59,737 bases of DNA from Gemmatimonadota bacterium (GTDB lineage: Bacteria; Gemmatimonadota; Gemmatimonadetes; Longimicrobiales; Gaopeijiaceae): NCBI GenBank assembly GCA_022826565.1, contig JAJDUP010000040.1, positions 1-59,737 of the forward strand, given 5' to 3'. The notes beneath the pieces are model-generated. The model did not search any database. It worked only from the letters and a program-made list of their open reading frames with translations, and was not told where the DNA came from. The stretch's first letter is position 1; each line of letters starts with the position of its first letter. Positions 8,410-16,828 of the stretch are shown here, piece by piece. The translations under genes and the position numbers were made by a program.

Positions 8410-9198
8410 GTGACCGACAACCAATCGGGAGGACCCGCGAGCCGCGAAGGCACGGAGATCACGGTATCGATCGTGATTCCCGTCTTTAACGAGGCTGCCA
8501 CTGTCGAGACGCTGCTGCGGCGGGTGGCAGCGGTTCCGGTCGCCAGGGAAGTCATCGTAGTGGACGACGGCTCGACGGATGGCACGCGCGAATTGCTGCC
8601 GCGGCTGAAGGACAAGGGGCTGATCGACGGGCTGTTCATGCACGACACCAATCGGGGCAAGGGGGCCGCGCTGCGCACCGGATTCGATCGCGCCGCCGGA
8701 GACGTGGTCGTCGTGCAGGACGCCGATCTCGAGTACGACCCGGGTGAGATTCCCGGGCTGCTGGCGCCGATTGCCGAGGGGCGGGCAGACGCGGTCTATG
8801 GTTCGCGATTCCTGGGTCTCGACAAGTCCATGAAGGTGGTCTTCTACTGGCATATGCTGGGCAACAAGTTCCTGACTTTTCTGAGCAACGTCCTGACCGG
8901 ACTTCGCGTCACGGACATGGAAACCTGCCAGAAGATGATACGGACCGACCTGCTGCAGTCCCTCCCGCTTACCGTCGACCGCTTCGGCATCGAGCCCGAG
9001 ATTACCGCCCGTTTGGCTCAGGCTAGGGCCCGGCTCGTCGAGCTTCCGATCAGCTACTCGAGCCGTTCGTATGCCGAGGGCAAGAAGATCGGCTGGAAGG
9101 ACGGGGTATCGGCGATCTGGTTCATCCTGCGGTGCAACCTGTTGCCGCCCCGGGCGAAGCCGTGGACGGGCCGTCCGGCAGCCTGGTCGGATGACTGA
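8410..9198 (+). CDS. Glycosyltransferase family 2 (dolichol-phosphate-mannose-synthase-like)
   Basis: A 262-residue GT-A fold enzyme. It has the N-terminal nucleotide-sugar motifs SIVIPVFNEAAT and VVDDGSTDGT, the metal-binding DAD in VVQDADLEYDP, and ETCQKMIR typical of the DPM1/GtrB-like group. No C-terminal membrane segments are present, so it would act at the cytoplasmic face. Donor and acceptor cannot be told from the sequence; a lipid-phosphate sugar carrier is likely. GTG 8410 is preferred over TTG 8404 because GAGG lies about 10 bases upstream. The pilus operon follows after 276 bases, so a role in pilin glycosylation is possible but unsupported. Confidence 0.82.
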   Translation: MTDNQSGGPASREGTEITVSIVIPVFNEAATVETLLRRVAAVPVAREVIVVDDGSTDGTRELLPRLKDKGLIDGLFMHDTNRGKGAALRTGFDRAAGDVVVVQDADLEYDPGEIPGLLAPIAEGRADAVYGSRFLGLDKSMKVVFYWHMLGNKFLTFLSNVLTGLRVTDMETCQKMIRTDLLQSLPLTVDRFGIEPEITARLAQARARLVELPISYSSRSYAEGKKIGWKDGVSAIWFILRCNLLPPRAKPWTGRPAAWSDD

Positions 9199-9474
9199 CA
9201 TCCAGGTGGCTGCGCCGCTGTCCCGGTAGCTGCCGCCACGGGCCGGCGCTGACCGAGGCCGTCGTGCGGGGTCGCCGCGCGCGGCGCCGCGAATCTGTCC
9301 CATCCAGCTATTCCAGCGCCCATTCGGATCCCCGATCTTCACGCGTGGTTGGACACCGCCTGCGTGTGCCGCTGATCGGGTACGGAGAATCGCCTTCGGC
9401 GGCTCCCGCGGGAGTGACCCAAGACAATCGTGTCGTGGCCGGCGCAACAATCAACTTTATCGGAGCCATCTCAA
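9199..9474 (+). other. Intergenic region upstream of the pilin operon
   Basis: A 276-base gap with no convincing gene. It should hold the promoter of the 7-kb pilus operon. No sigma-54 -24/-12 element with correct 10-base spacing was found, although pilin genes in proteobacteria often have one. A GGAG at 9462-9465, 9 bases before the pilin ATG, is the ribosome binding site. The middle of the region is very GC-rich and can fold. Confidence 0.5.
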
Positions 9475-9870
9475 ATGACTGGAAAACAAGGTTTTACACT
9501 CATTGAACTACTGATCGTCCTGGTCATCATCGGAATCCTTGCAGCCATCGCGATCCCTCAGTTCTCGGCAACCCGTGAATTGGCCTACTTCGCCGCGATG
9601 AAGTCCGATCTCAGGAATCTGGCAACCCAGCAGGAGCTCTACTTCGCCACCAACTATGACTATAGCGACGACTTGAACGCGCTTGAGTTCGTGGCTTCGG
9701 AGGCGGTTACCGTCACGCCTGCGGCTACCGCCGCCGGGTGGTCGGCGACCGTTACCCACGCTGCTCTCGACGCTGACGAGGGCTGTGCGATGTACTACGG
9801 TGACGCGACGGCACCAACCATCGGATCGGCGACACCGGAGGTGGAGGGGCAGATCGCATGTACCCAGTAG
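9475..9870 (+). CDS. pilA: Major type IV pilin-like protein
   Basis: A 131-residue prepilin. The class III leader MTGKQG is cleaved before Phe, followed by FTLIELLIVLVIIGILAAIA with Glu5, a textbook pilin transmembrane/assembly helix. Two cysteines (EGC and IAC, near the C-terminus) could form the C-terminal disulphide loop. It is processed by the prepilin peptidase at 44480-45250 and polymerised by the PilMNO/PilC machinery. ATG 9475 has GGAG 9 bases upstream. As the first and most canonical pilin of the operon it is probably the major subunit. A longer frame from 9430 exists but would bury the leader. Confidence 0.88.
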   Translation: MTGKQGFTLIELLIVLVIIGILAAIAIPQFSATRELAYFAAMKSDLRNLATQQELYFATNYDYSDDLNALEFVASEAVTVTPAATAAGWSATVTHAALDADEGCAMYYGDATAPTIGSATPEVEGQIACTQ

Positions 9871-10322
9871 CGCTCGGTACCGGAGGTCCGGCGGGACGGG
9901 CGGGGTACTCGCTGATCGAGGTTGCGGTGGCACTGGCGGTCGTTGCGGCGCTCGCACCTCCCGTGGCGACAGCGGCATCCACCTTGCGCGCGACTTTCGA
10001 TCTCAAACGCGCGCAGGAGGATGCGGCAAGGCTCTTTACCGCGGCCCGCTGGGCTGCGGTCAGGGATGGAAGCGCCACGGTCGAACTTGTGTCCGACCCT
10101 CCCCGGGGGCGGGTCGTTTCAATCACCGGGGATACCGTCGCGACCGCCGACCTCGGTCCGGGCGGGGTGAAGCTGCGCCTGAGCAGGGGTCGAGCCACCA
10201 GCCGCGTCCGATATGGCCCCGTCGGACTCGGATGGGTGGCCAGTCAGAGCTTGCGCTTTGCCAAGGCCGGGCAGGAGAAGGCGCTCGTCATCTCTTCCCT
10301 TGGCAGGGTGTCGCGCCGATGA
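9858..10322 (+). CDS. GspH/FimT-like minor pseudopilin
   Basis: A 154-residue protein with a prepilin leader ending GPAGRAG and mature N-terminus YSLIEVAVALAVVAALAPP, containing Glu5. The downstream part has the strand-rich pattern of GspH/FimT. Its ATG lies 13 bases inside the pilin gene end, so translation is coupled. Minor pilins of this type prime pilus assembly at the inner membrane. Identity is based on leader, size and position as the first minor pilin; sequence recognition beyond the helix is weak. Confidence 0.75.
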   Translation: MYPVALGTGGPAGRAGYSLIEVAVALAVVAALAPPVATAASTLRATFDLKRAQEDAARLFTAARWAAVRDGSATVELVSDPPRGRVVSITGDTVATADLGPGGVKLRLSRGRATSRVRYGPVGLGWVASQSLRFAKAGQEKALVISSLGRVSRR

Positions 10323-10651
10323 ACCGTGCGGGAACGTCACTCGTCGAATTGGTGGTGGCGGTCGCGATTGTGGGCCTGGGGGTGGTCGGCGTTTCGTCGC
10401 TGACCGCTGCCGCTGCTCGGACGCTGGTCCGTGCGCGTGCCCTCGACGAGGCCCACGCTGCCCTGCAGAGCTTTGCGGACTCGGCGAGGGTAGGTGGCGG
10501 TCCGGCCTCAGGACACCGGGAACTTCCCTCGGGAAGGCTCACGTGGAGTGTGCCGCAGGCCCCCGGTAGCGAAGCATGGGTACAGATGGACCACATCGCG
10601 CTGCCCGAGCCGGTCCTGGTGCGGTTTCTGTCGCGCGCGAGCATTCGGTAG
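10319..10651 (+). CDS. PilV/GspI-like minor pseudopilin
   Basis: A 110-residue protein starting at ATG 10319, overlapping the previous stop (ATGA). The short leader MNRAG is followed by TSLVELVVAVAIVGLGVVGV, which has Glu5 and the Gly-rich helix usual in PilV/GspI. The rest is a small soluble domain. It is likely part of a tip complex with its neighbours. Residue 1 of the mature protein would be Thr rather than Phe, which is tolerated in some minor pilins. Confidence 0.72.
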   Translation: MNRAGTSLVELVVAVAIVGLGVVGVSSLTAAAARTLVRARALDEAHAALQSFADSARVGGGPASGHRELPSGRLTWSVPQAPGSEAWVQMDHIALPEPVLVRFLSRASIR

Positions 10652-10662
10652 AGGTGCCTGCA

Positions 10663-11376
10663 ATGAGAGGTCCTTCGCCTGGGAACACGGGGTTCGCGGT
10701 AACGGAAGCGGTGGTGGCTGGCACACTGTGTCTGTTGATCATCCAGGTCGCGTGGTGGGTCACCGCAGTGCAGAGCCGGGCCGCGACCCGGATTATCGAC
10801 GAGGCGCGAATCCTGGACGAAGACAGGTTGATTCACCATCTGCTCGTGACCGAGCTCGGCCACGGCCGAGCGCAGTTGGACTGGAACGTGGATGCCAACG
10901 AACTGGCGTTGCGGGCCTTCCGTGGTGTCGGCCTTGCCTGCAGGACACAACCTCGCAATGGGTGGGGGGTGGCCGCTTCGGGGTATCGCTCGCCGGATTC
11001 CGGCAAGGATTCGGTTCTGGTTTTTTCCGAGCACTCGGGTTGGCAGGTTTCGAGGCTCGTCGGGGTGGCCCGCGGAGGTTCGCTGGACTGCCAGGACGTC
11101 CCGGGATTCTCCCCCGCGATATGGTCCCTGGACCCTCCTCGGCCGGGAGCTCTCGCCGGCGTGTACTTCGAGCGTGGACAGTACCGTTTCTCGAGCGGTG
11201 CATTCCGCTATCGGGTTGGGAACAGCGGCTGGCAGCCGTTGACGTCAATGGGGATAGCGGACGACTCCGCCACGCTCGCTCCGGCCGGTGCCGGGGGTGT
11301 AGCCGCTCGCGTCTTGTGGACTGAAACCCATGCCCGGCCGGGCTCGGTCTCGTGGACCGTGTGGGGGGTCCGGTGA
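10663..11376 (+). CDS. PilW/GspJ-like minor pseudopilin
   Basis: A 237-residue protein. The leader ends PGNTG and the mature helix is FAVTEAVVAGTLCLLIIQVAWW with Glu5. The large soluble domain has a Cys pair (GLACRTQ and SLDCQD) that may form a disulphide. ATG 10663 is chosen because GAGG lies 8 bases upstream and the leader begins there. Size and operon position between the PilV-like and PilX-like proteins suggest a PilW/GspJ role. The soluble domain itself is not recognised. Confidence 0.7.
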   Translation: MRGPSPGNTGFAVTEAVVAGTLCLLIIQVAWWVTAVQSRAATRIIDEARILDEDRLIHHLLVTELGHGRAQLDWNVDANELALRAFRGVGLACRTQPRNGWGVAASGYRSPDSGKDSVLVFSEHSGWQVSRLVGVARGGSLDCQDVPGFSPAIWSLDPPRPGALAGVYFERGQYRFSSGAFRYRVGNSGWQPLTSMGIADDSATLAPAGAGGVAARVLWTETHARPGSVSWTVWGVR

Positions 11377-12416
11377 GGATCGTCCGGCTGCCGGGTAGGG
11401 AAGGGTTCGCACTCGTGCTCGTGCTCCTCGCACTCACCGTCATGGCGGCCATTGCGACGGCTGCGTTGGCCACTGCGGTCGGTCAGCTGCGTGCGGCCAC
11501 GACGCGAGCGGGTGTGTTTGCCGCACACACGGCGGCGCGTGACGCGGTGGAGTTCGCACTCGGCACGACGCGCGGTCTTGCCGAGGCACCAGTGGGAGAC
11601 TCCGCTCATGAGCTCTTGTACCGGTCGTTTGGACGGGGAGGGTCCCAACGAGTCGGGGACCTCCGTCTGTCGAGGGAGATCCACGTGTTCGTCGGCGATG
11701 CTGTCGAGGCCGGCGGTGCCCCTGTTCGCAAGGGACGACTGATCTGGTGGATGGATCCGGAGGTCCGGGTTGCTGCCCACAAGGCGGTTGTAGAAAGCGC
11801 GGCGTTCCGGGTCGAACCGGGGGCGCAAGTGAACGCGGATTCGCTCCTCGATGGGCGTCCCGGGATCGCGCGGTGCGATGGTGTGTCCGCTCTGCGCGAC
11901 GCCTTCGGGACGGGTCTCGTCCCGGCCAGCGCCGCACTGCCGCCGCCACCGGCGTGGGGCGCGGGACAGGACGGTTCCGACTTCGCCGGGTTTCGATTGG
12001 GGTGGTTCAGCCGACCGGTGCTGCAACGTCTGGCCGACCATCATGTGACACCGGGACAGTCGCCGCCACCAGCGGGCTGCCTTGGTTGCTGGTCCGGAGT
12101 GGTGCACAGTGGCGCGACCGTGCATTCGGCGGGGCGGGGCGCCGGCGTGCTGGTGGTCAACGGTGACCTGACGATCGCGTCGGGATCGTCGTGGAGTGGT
12201 CTGGTCCTTGCGTCCGGGGACGTGACCCTCTCTGGCGCGGCTGGCCTGACGGGGCTCGTGCGCGCGGGAGGACACGTCGTGATGCAGCCCGGTTCCGTCC
12301 TGGACGGTTCCGCGTGCGCGGCGTTCGAGGCCCTCCGGGCGGCGCAGTCGCTGGCGAGACCGATTCCGTTGCCCGGGCGATCCTGGCTGAGCCCCATTGG
12401 GCCTCCGACAGGGTAG
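11373..12416 (+). CDS. PilX/GspK-like pilus assembly protein
   Basis: A 347-residue protein starting at GTG 11373, overlapping the previous stop (GTGA). The N-terminal helix FALVLVLLALTVMAAIATAAL follows REG but has no Glu at position 5, as in PilX/GspK, which cap the tip. The C-terminal 100 residues contain turn-rich repeated strands (GVLVVNGDLTIAS, GLVLASGDVTLSG, GLVRAGGHVVMQ) suggesting a short beta-solenoid, a feature of some PilX-type proteins. Cys residues in PPAGCLGCWSG could bind metal or pair. Confidence 0.68.
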   Translation: MRIVRLPGREGFALVLVLLALTVMAAIATAALATAVGQLRAATTRAGVFAAHTAARDAVEFALGTTRGLAEAPVGDSAHELLYRSFGRGGSQRVGDLRLSREIHVFVGDAVEAGGAPVRKGRLIWWMDPEVRVAAHKAVVESAAFRVEPGAQVNADSLLDGRPGIARCDGVSALRDAFGTGLVPASAALPPPPAWGAGQDGSDFAGFRLGWFSRPVLQRLADHHVTPGQSPPPAGCLGCWSGVVHSGATVHSAGRGAGVLVVNGDLTIASGSSWSGLVLASGDVTLSGAAGLTGLVRAGGHVVMQPGSVLDGSACAAFEALRAAQSLARPIPLPGRSWLSPIGPPTG

Positions 12417-12420
12417 CGCA

Positions 12421-13458
12421 ATGGGAATCTTCGGCAGGAAGAGGACTTCCGTTGGCCTGGACCTGGGCAGTGGCTATCTGAAGCTGGCGGAGGTCGACCA
12501 CAGCGGTGATTGCCCGGAGGTCGTGAAGGTGGCGGTGAGCCCGATCCCCGAAGGGTCGGTGGTGGAGGGAGAGGTTGTCAGGCCTGATCGTGTTGCGCAG
12601 TCTGTCCGCCGCCTGCTGGACGACGCGGGTATCGGAAACCGCAAGGTGGTTACGGCGTTGGGCGGGCACGACATCTTTGTGAAGCAACTTGAGATGTCGG
12701 GGGTGCAGCAGTCGGACGCGCATGAACACATCCGCAAGAAGGCCGAGCGCCACATACCGTTCGAGGTTGGCGGGGTTGAGCTCGATTTCCAGGTGCTTCC
12801 GTCTCGCGACAGTGACGCACCGATGCGAGTGTTGCTCGTCGCCGCCAAGAAGGAGCGCGTCGAGGCCAGGTTGTCACTCCTTGAGGCCGCCGGCGTCGGT
12901 GTGGATCTGCTTGATGCCGAGGCCTTCGCGTTGGCCAACGGACTCTGCCACAACTATCCGAGCGTCTCCGACGGCGTCGTGGCGCTGGTCAACATCGGCC
13001 GGGAGGCCACCAACATCGTCATCCTGGAAGACGGGATCCCTGCTCTCATCAGGGATCTTCCGATGGGATTGCGGCGCTTTGGAGACCTGCTGCGACGAGT
13101 GTACGCCACGCCGGACGAACTGGTTGAGGAAGCGCTCCTGGGTCGGTGCCAGCTGGATGGGCTCGAACGAGCAATGCACACAGGTGCGGACGTCGTTGCG
13201 GTGGGGATCGAGCGTACCACGGCGTTTCTGGGGACACAGGGCGCCGCCGGGGGTGTCGGCCGGGTGTTCGTCAGTGGCGGTGGCGCCTGTTTGCGTGGGG
13301 TCGCGCGAGTCCTTGCTCACCGACTGAAGGTGGAGACACGGGTTGCCAACCCCTTTGAACGTGTGCCTGCGGCTGCCGGCGTGCGCAATCGCAGGGTTCT
13401 GGCGGAAGCTTCTCCGCTCTTCTTTCAATCCATCGGGCTCGCTCTGCGGTGCGGCTAG
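12421..13458 (+). CDS. pilM: Type IV pilus assembly protein PilM, actin-like ATPase
   Basis: A 345-residue cytoplasmic actin-fold ATPase. Phosphate-1 motif VGLDLGSGYLKLAEV is at the N-terminus, phosphate-2 is VALVNIGREATNIVI (near residue 185-200) and the adenosine motif is VFVSGGGACLRG. PilM binds the cytoplasmic N-terminus of PilN and links the PilNO ring to the motor. It is 345 residues, close to the family norm. It follows the PilX-like gene after 4 bases and precedes pilN by 33 bases. Confidence 0.9.
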   Translation: MGIFGRKRTSVGLDLGSGYLKLAEVDHSGDCPEVVKVAVSPIPEGSVVEGEVVRPDRVAQSVRRLLDDAGIGNRKVVTALGGHDIFVKQLEMSGVQQSDAHEHIRKKAERHIPFEVGGVELDFQVLPSRDSDAPMRVLLVAAKKERVEARLSLLEAAGVGVDLLDAEAFALANGLCHNYPSVSDGVVALVNIGREATNIVILEDGIPALIRDLPMGLRRFGDLLRRVYATPDELVEEALLGRCQLDGLERAMHTGADVVAVGIERTTAFLGTQGAAGGVGRVFVSGGGACLRGVARVLAHRLKVETRVANPFERVPAAAGVRNRRVLAEASPLFFQSIGLALRCG

Positions 13459-13491
13459 GCTAATGGCGAGGCCCATTCAAGGGAGGCGGAC

Positions 13492-14157
13492 ATGATCGAA
13501 GTCGATCTTGCACCAGAGCGCTCGCGCACCCGTACCCACCGTGCGCGTCGATTAGGGTCGGGCAATGGGTTGGCCGGGCTCTGGCTGGACGGCTGGACTC
13601 TCGCGTGCGGTGTGGTGGTGTTGGGTTCACTCGGCGCATCCGCATATCTCGCGATCACCTCTTCCCGCGAGGTATCGGCGCTTGAGGTCCTGGTGGAGCA
13701 TGCACTCCAGGACTCGGCACAGTCTGCGGAAGGGAATCGGTTGCTTGTGCAGTTGCACGAGAGGCTCGATTCGATCCAAGCACGGATCTCCACAATCGAA
13801 GACCTCGACGCCACGCGGTACCGCTGGCCGCACATCCTCGATGAAGTTTCGGCGGCGCTGCCCCAGGGCGCCTGGATCACCGGGATTACGGATGTCGCGG
13901 CGGACACAACCGGAATCCGCTTTCAGGTGGAAGGACACGCATTGGACAATTTCGCGCTCACGCGATTCTGGAACGCATTGGAAGCCTCCTTCTTCATTCG
14001 CGACGTGCAACTGATCAGCACCGAATACCTTGAACGCGACACCATTGACGGAAACGGCGGGCTGCGGGCCTCGTACCACTTCGTGCTTGGCGCCTCATAC
14101 GAGGACCCCCCGGGCGAGGTTGTCGAGTTTGTCCGCATCGCGAGGGGTGCGCGATGA
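13492..14157 (+). CDS. pilN: Type IV pilus alignment protein PilN
   Basis: A 221-residue bitopic inner-membrane protein. It has a short cytoplasmic N-terminus starting MIEVDLAP, which corresponds to the INLLP-like PilM-binding peptide. One membrane span (about residues 34-55) is followed by a coiled coil (about 60-105) and a ferredoxin-like periplasmic domain (GAWITGITDVAADTTGIRFQVEGHA). ATG 13492 has GGGAGG 5 bases upstream. It overlaps pilO by ATGA. PilN dimerises with PilO to form the periplasmic alignment ring. Confidence 0.85.
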   Translation: MIEVDLAPERSRTRTHRARRLGSGNGLAGLWLDGWTLACGVVVLGSLGASAYLAITSSREVSALEVLVEHALQDSAQSAEGNRLLVQLHERLDSIQARISTIEDLDATRYRWPHILDEVSAALPQGAWITGITDVAADTTGIRFQVEGHALDNFALTRFWNALEASFFIRDVQLISTEYLERDTIDGNGGLRASYHFVLGASYEDPPGEVVEFVRIARGAR

Positions 14158-14774
14158 GGTTGTTGCCCAGCGACCGTCTGCGGCGGAACGCCGTACTGTC
14201 ATCCCTGCTTGCGTTGTCATCGGTGTACTTCGCGTACACGTACATCTGCGTCCCTCGAGAGGCGCGCGCCGATACCCTTCGCCTCCGGCTCGACGCCCTG
14301 CAGGCAGCCATCCGCCTGCCGGGCCTGGAAGCTCTCGGCCAAACAGACTTGCAGCGCCGCCTCGAGTTGCACGAGGCCCACCTGGAGCGGATGGAGGATC
14401 TGATACCCTCGAGCGAGGAAGTGGCGTCCCTTCTCGAGGCGGTCTCGGTGGAGGAGCGGCTTGCCGGTGTGGAGGTGACGATGCTGCGTCCCGAAATGCC
14501 CGAGGCTGGGCGACCGTACGACCGCCGAAGCTACGAAATGGCGGTGAAGGGCGACTATCACGCCATCGGAGCCTTCCTGACGGCGGTCGCTTCGCTGGAG
14601 CGAATCATGGTGCCTGCCAACCTGACGGTTGGCCGGGCGCCACCCGCCGGCACGAGGCAGACGGGTCCAGCCTACCGGGCGGTGGCCCGGGTACGAATTC
14701 AGACCTATGTGCTTTCGCCCGCGCGGGGCGCCGAGCCCTCGGAACCCACGGCATCCGGAGATACTCCGCAATGA
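14154..14774 (+). CDS. pilO: Type IV pilus alignment protein PilO
   Basis: A 206-residue bitopic protein. It has a short basic N-terminus, a membrane span at about residues 12-30, a coiled coil (about 35-90, rich in Leu/Glu/Arg) and a ferredoxin-like domain with the characteristic YDRRSYEMAVKGDYHAIGAFLTAV strand-helix pattern of PilO. It pairs with PilN in the periplasm. It starts at ATG 14154 within the pilN stop and ends overlapping pilP by ATGA, so N-O-P are translationally coupled. Confidence 0.83.
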   Translation: MRLLPSDRLRRNAVLSSLLALSSVYFAYTYICVPREARADTLRLRLDALQAAIRLPGLEALGQTDLQRRLELHEAHLERMEDLIPSSEEVASLLEAVSVEERLAGVEVTMLRPEMPEAGRPYDRRSYEMAVKGDYHAIGAFLTAVASLERIMVPANLTVGRAPPAGTRQTGPAYRAVARVRIQTYVLSPARGAEPSEPTASGDTPQ

Positions 14775-15343
14775 CACCGATACGACTACTATCTTCCGGT
14801 CGAAATCCCTTCATGAATGAGGAAGTCGGACGATGGGGCCGATGTATGTTGGTGCGGGTGGCTGCGGCTCTGTACATCGCGCTGATATGTTCCGGCCAGG
14901 TCGCTTCGCAGACCCCGAGCCGGACGGATTCCATGAACGTGGCGACCGGCTCGCCGGCGCAGATCTCGGACGGCCTGCCGTTCCATCGCGAGCACTTCAG
15001 CTACGCAGCTGAAGATCGCCGTGACCCCTTTTCACCTCCGGGCGCACCGGGCACGGTCAATCCGATGATCGGTGGCATCAGGCTTCTGGGGATCATCCAT
15101 CATCCCCATCCTCGTCTGAGCGTGGTGCTCGTGCAGGTCGGGATGCAGGGCGAGGCGGAGGGCCTGGGTGGACCCGCGCAGGAGCGGCCGTCGACGGGAG
15201 TCAGGCTTCGCATTGGAGACTCGGTGGGAGGCAGGAGTGTGGCCGAGATTCACCCTGATCATGTTGTGATGGACATTGCTTCACCCAACGGGGTCGACCG
15301 TCGCGTTCTCGCCATGTCCAGCGGAGAAGGGGGGTGTGGCTGA
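14771..15343 (+). CDS. pilP: PilP-like pilotin/connector protein
   Basis: A 190-residue secreted protein. A hydrophobic segment (about residues 28-42, RVAAALYIALICSGQVASQ) acts as signal or anchor; its Cys lacks a clean lipobox. The PilP hallmark RRDPFSPPG is followed by the HR-type beta domain (IRLLGIIHH, LRIGDSVGGRSVAEIHPDHVVMDI). PilP links PilNO to the secretin PilQ. ATG 14771 overlaps the pilO stop; internal ATGs at 14813 or 14846 are alternatives that would shorten the cytoplasmic N-terminus. Confidence 0.8.
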   Translation: MTPIRLLSSGRNPFMNEEVGRWGRCMLVRVAAALYIALICSGQVASQTPSRTDSMNVATGSPAQISDGLPFHREHFSYAAEDRRDPFSPPGAPGTVNPMIGGIRLLGIIHHPHPRLSVVLVQVGMQGEAEGLGGPAQERPSTGVRLRIGDSVGGRSVAEIHPDHVVMDIASPNGVDRRVLAMSSGEGGCG

Positions 15344-16752
15344 TGTTCCCACCCAGGATAACCGTGTGGCTTTTGGTATCGGTTGGTCTATTGGGATACG
15401 GGTTGCCGGTATCGCGGGCCGTGGGCCAGGAGAACCCACCGAAAGCGTCCACGGAAGAGGGTCCGGACGATCCCATCTCCGTCATTTTCACCAATGCACC
15501 CATCCAGGATGTACTGTTTGCGTTCGCCGAGTTCTCGAACCACTCCTTCGTCGCCGGTCGCGAGGTGGTGGGGACGATTTCGGCCGAAATACGCGGACAA
15601 CCCTGGGACACGGCACTCCGTACGATATTGCGGGCCCATGGGCTGGTCGCCCGGGAACTGGAGACCGGGATCATCCTCGTCGAGAGCGCCCGTGGACTCC
15701 TCGATAATGAGGCCATTGCTCCACTTGAGGCGAGGGCGTTCAACCCTACATACGTTGACGTTGGCGAGCTGCAGCAGTTGGTCGGGCCCCTGCTGACAGA
15801 GCGGGGCCAGGCATCGGCCGGTCCAAGGACCAACACCCTGGTGGTCACCGATTTGCCCAGAATCCTCGAGACCGTCGAAGGACTGGTGGAATCGATCGAT
15901 GTACCGGTTCAGCAGGTCGACATTTCCGCCAAGATCATTTTCATAAACCGAACGGCACTGGATGCCTTCGGGATCACCTACGACCTGAAGGACGTTGGCG
16001 GGAATCAACTCAACATCCTGACGCCGGGCGCCGCCGATCTGGACGGAGACGGAATCATCTCACTTCCGGACGAGCAGGTTCCCCGCGGAACCGATGTCAT
16101 CTCCCTGGGTGGCAATTCGCTTGCGGCCCTGGGCAATGCCACAGATCGCATCTCCAACCCCACACTGTCCCTGCTGTCCTCTCTCGTGATCGGTCGCACC
16201 ACCCTGATCGGCTTCATCGATGTGCTCGAGTCAGCGCAACTCACGGATGTCGAGGCCAAACCATCCGTGCGCGTCATGGACAGCCGGACGGCCAGAGTGG
16301 TCGTCGGGGAGGAGACACCGGTTCGCGTACTCGATGCCGGTGCCCAACTGCAGATGGGGTCCGGCGGGGAAGCCCGAGGCGCCTTTCCGGTGGCGACAGT
16401 TGATTACAAGGAGACGGGGGTGATCCTCGAAGTCGCCCCCAGGATCACCCCGAATGGCCACATCCTGCTCAACCTCTCGGCGGAGCGATCCTCGGCGGAC
16501 CTGGCACCCTCGGACGTGGGGTTTGTGTTCAGACGGCAGAAGGCGGAATCCGAGGTGCTGGTCAAGGACGGCGAGACGGTGGTGATCGGTGGCCTTACCG
16601 TAACGGAGTCGGCCGAACTCAAATCCGGCATCCCGCTGCTCATGGACATTCCGCTGTTGGGAAGGCTCTTTCGCACTCACCGTGAGTCGTCCGTGCAACG
16701 CGATCTGTTGATCATGGTTACGCCCACCATCGTGGCGCCCGCTTCCCCGTGA
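15343..16752 (+). CDS. pilQ: Type IV pilus secretin PilQ
   Basis: A 469-residue outer-membrane secretin. The signal peptide is about residues 1-28. A secretin/TonB short N-terminal domain (about 45-118, ISVIFTNAPIQDVLFAFAEFS) is followed by a NolW domain (about 128-187) and the secretin pore domain (about 195-465) with VEAKPSVRVMDSRTARVVVGEETPV and the C-terminal LLIMVTPTIV. It forms the multimeric channel through which the pilus exits. It is shorter than proteobacterial PilQ because there are no AMIN domains. ATG 15343 sits in TGATG with the pilP stop and has a purine run 8 bases upstream; GTG 15334 is an alternative start. Confidence 0.9.
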   Translation: MFPPRITVWLLVSVGLLGYGLPVSRAVGQENPPKASTEEGPDDPISVIFTNAPIQDVLFAFAEFSNHSFVAGREVVGTISAEIRGQPWDTALRTILRAHGLVARELETGIILVESARGLLDNEAIAPLEARAFNPTYVDVGELQQLVGPLLTERGQASAGPRTNTLVVTDLPRILETVEGLVESIDVPVQQVDISAKIIFINRTALDAFGITYDLKDVGGNQLNILTPGAADLDGDGIISLPDEQVPRGTDVISLGGNSLAALGNATDRISNPTLSLLSSLVIGRTTLIGFIDVLESAQLTDVEAKPSVRVMDSRTARVVVGEETPVRVLDAGAQLQMGSGGEARGAFPVATVDYKETGVILEVAPRITPNGHILLNLSAERSSADLAPSDVGFVFRRQKAESEVLVKDGETVVIGGLTVTESAELKSGIPLLMDIPLLGRLFRTHRESSVQRDLLIMVTPTIVAPASP

Positions 16753-16828
16753 ACCGGGCCTTTGCTATCTATGACAACCACACTGCTCCAAGTACAGCGC
16801 CGAGTTCCGCTCAAACTCCGTCCAACCG

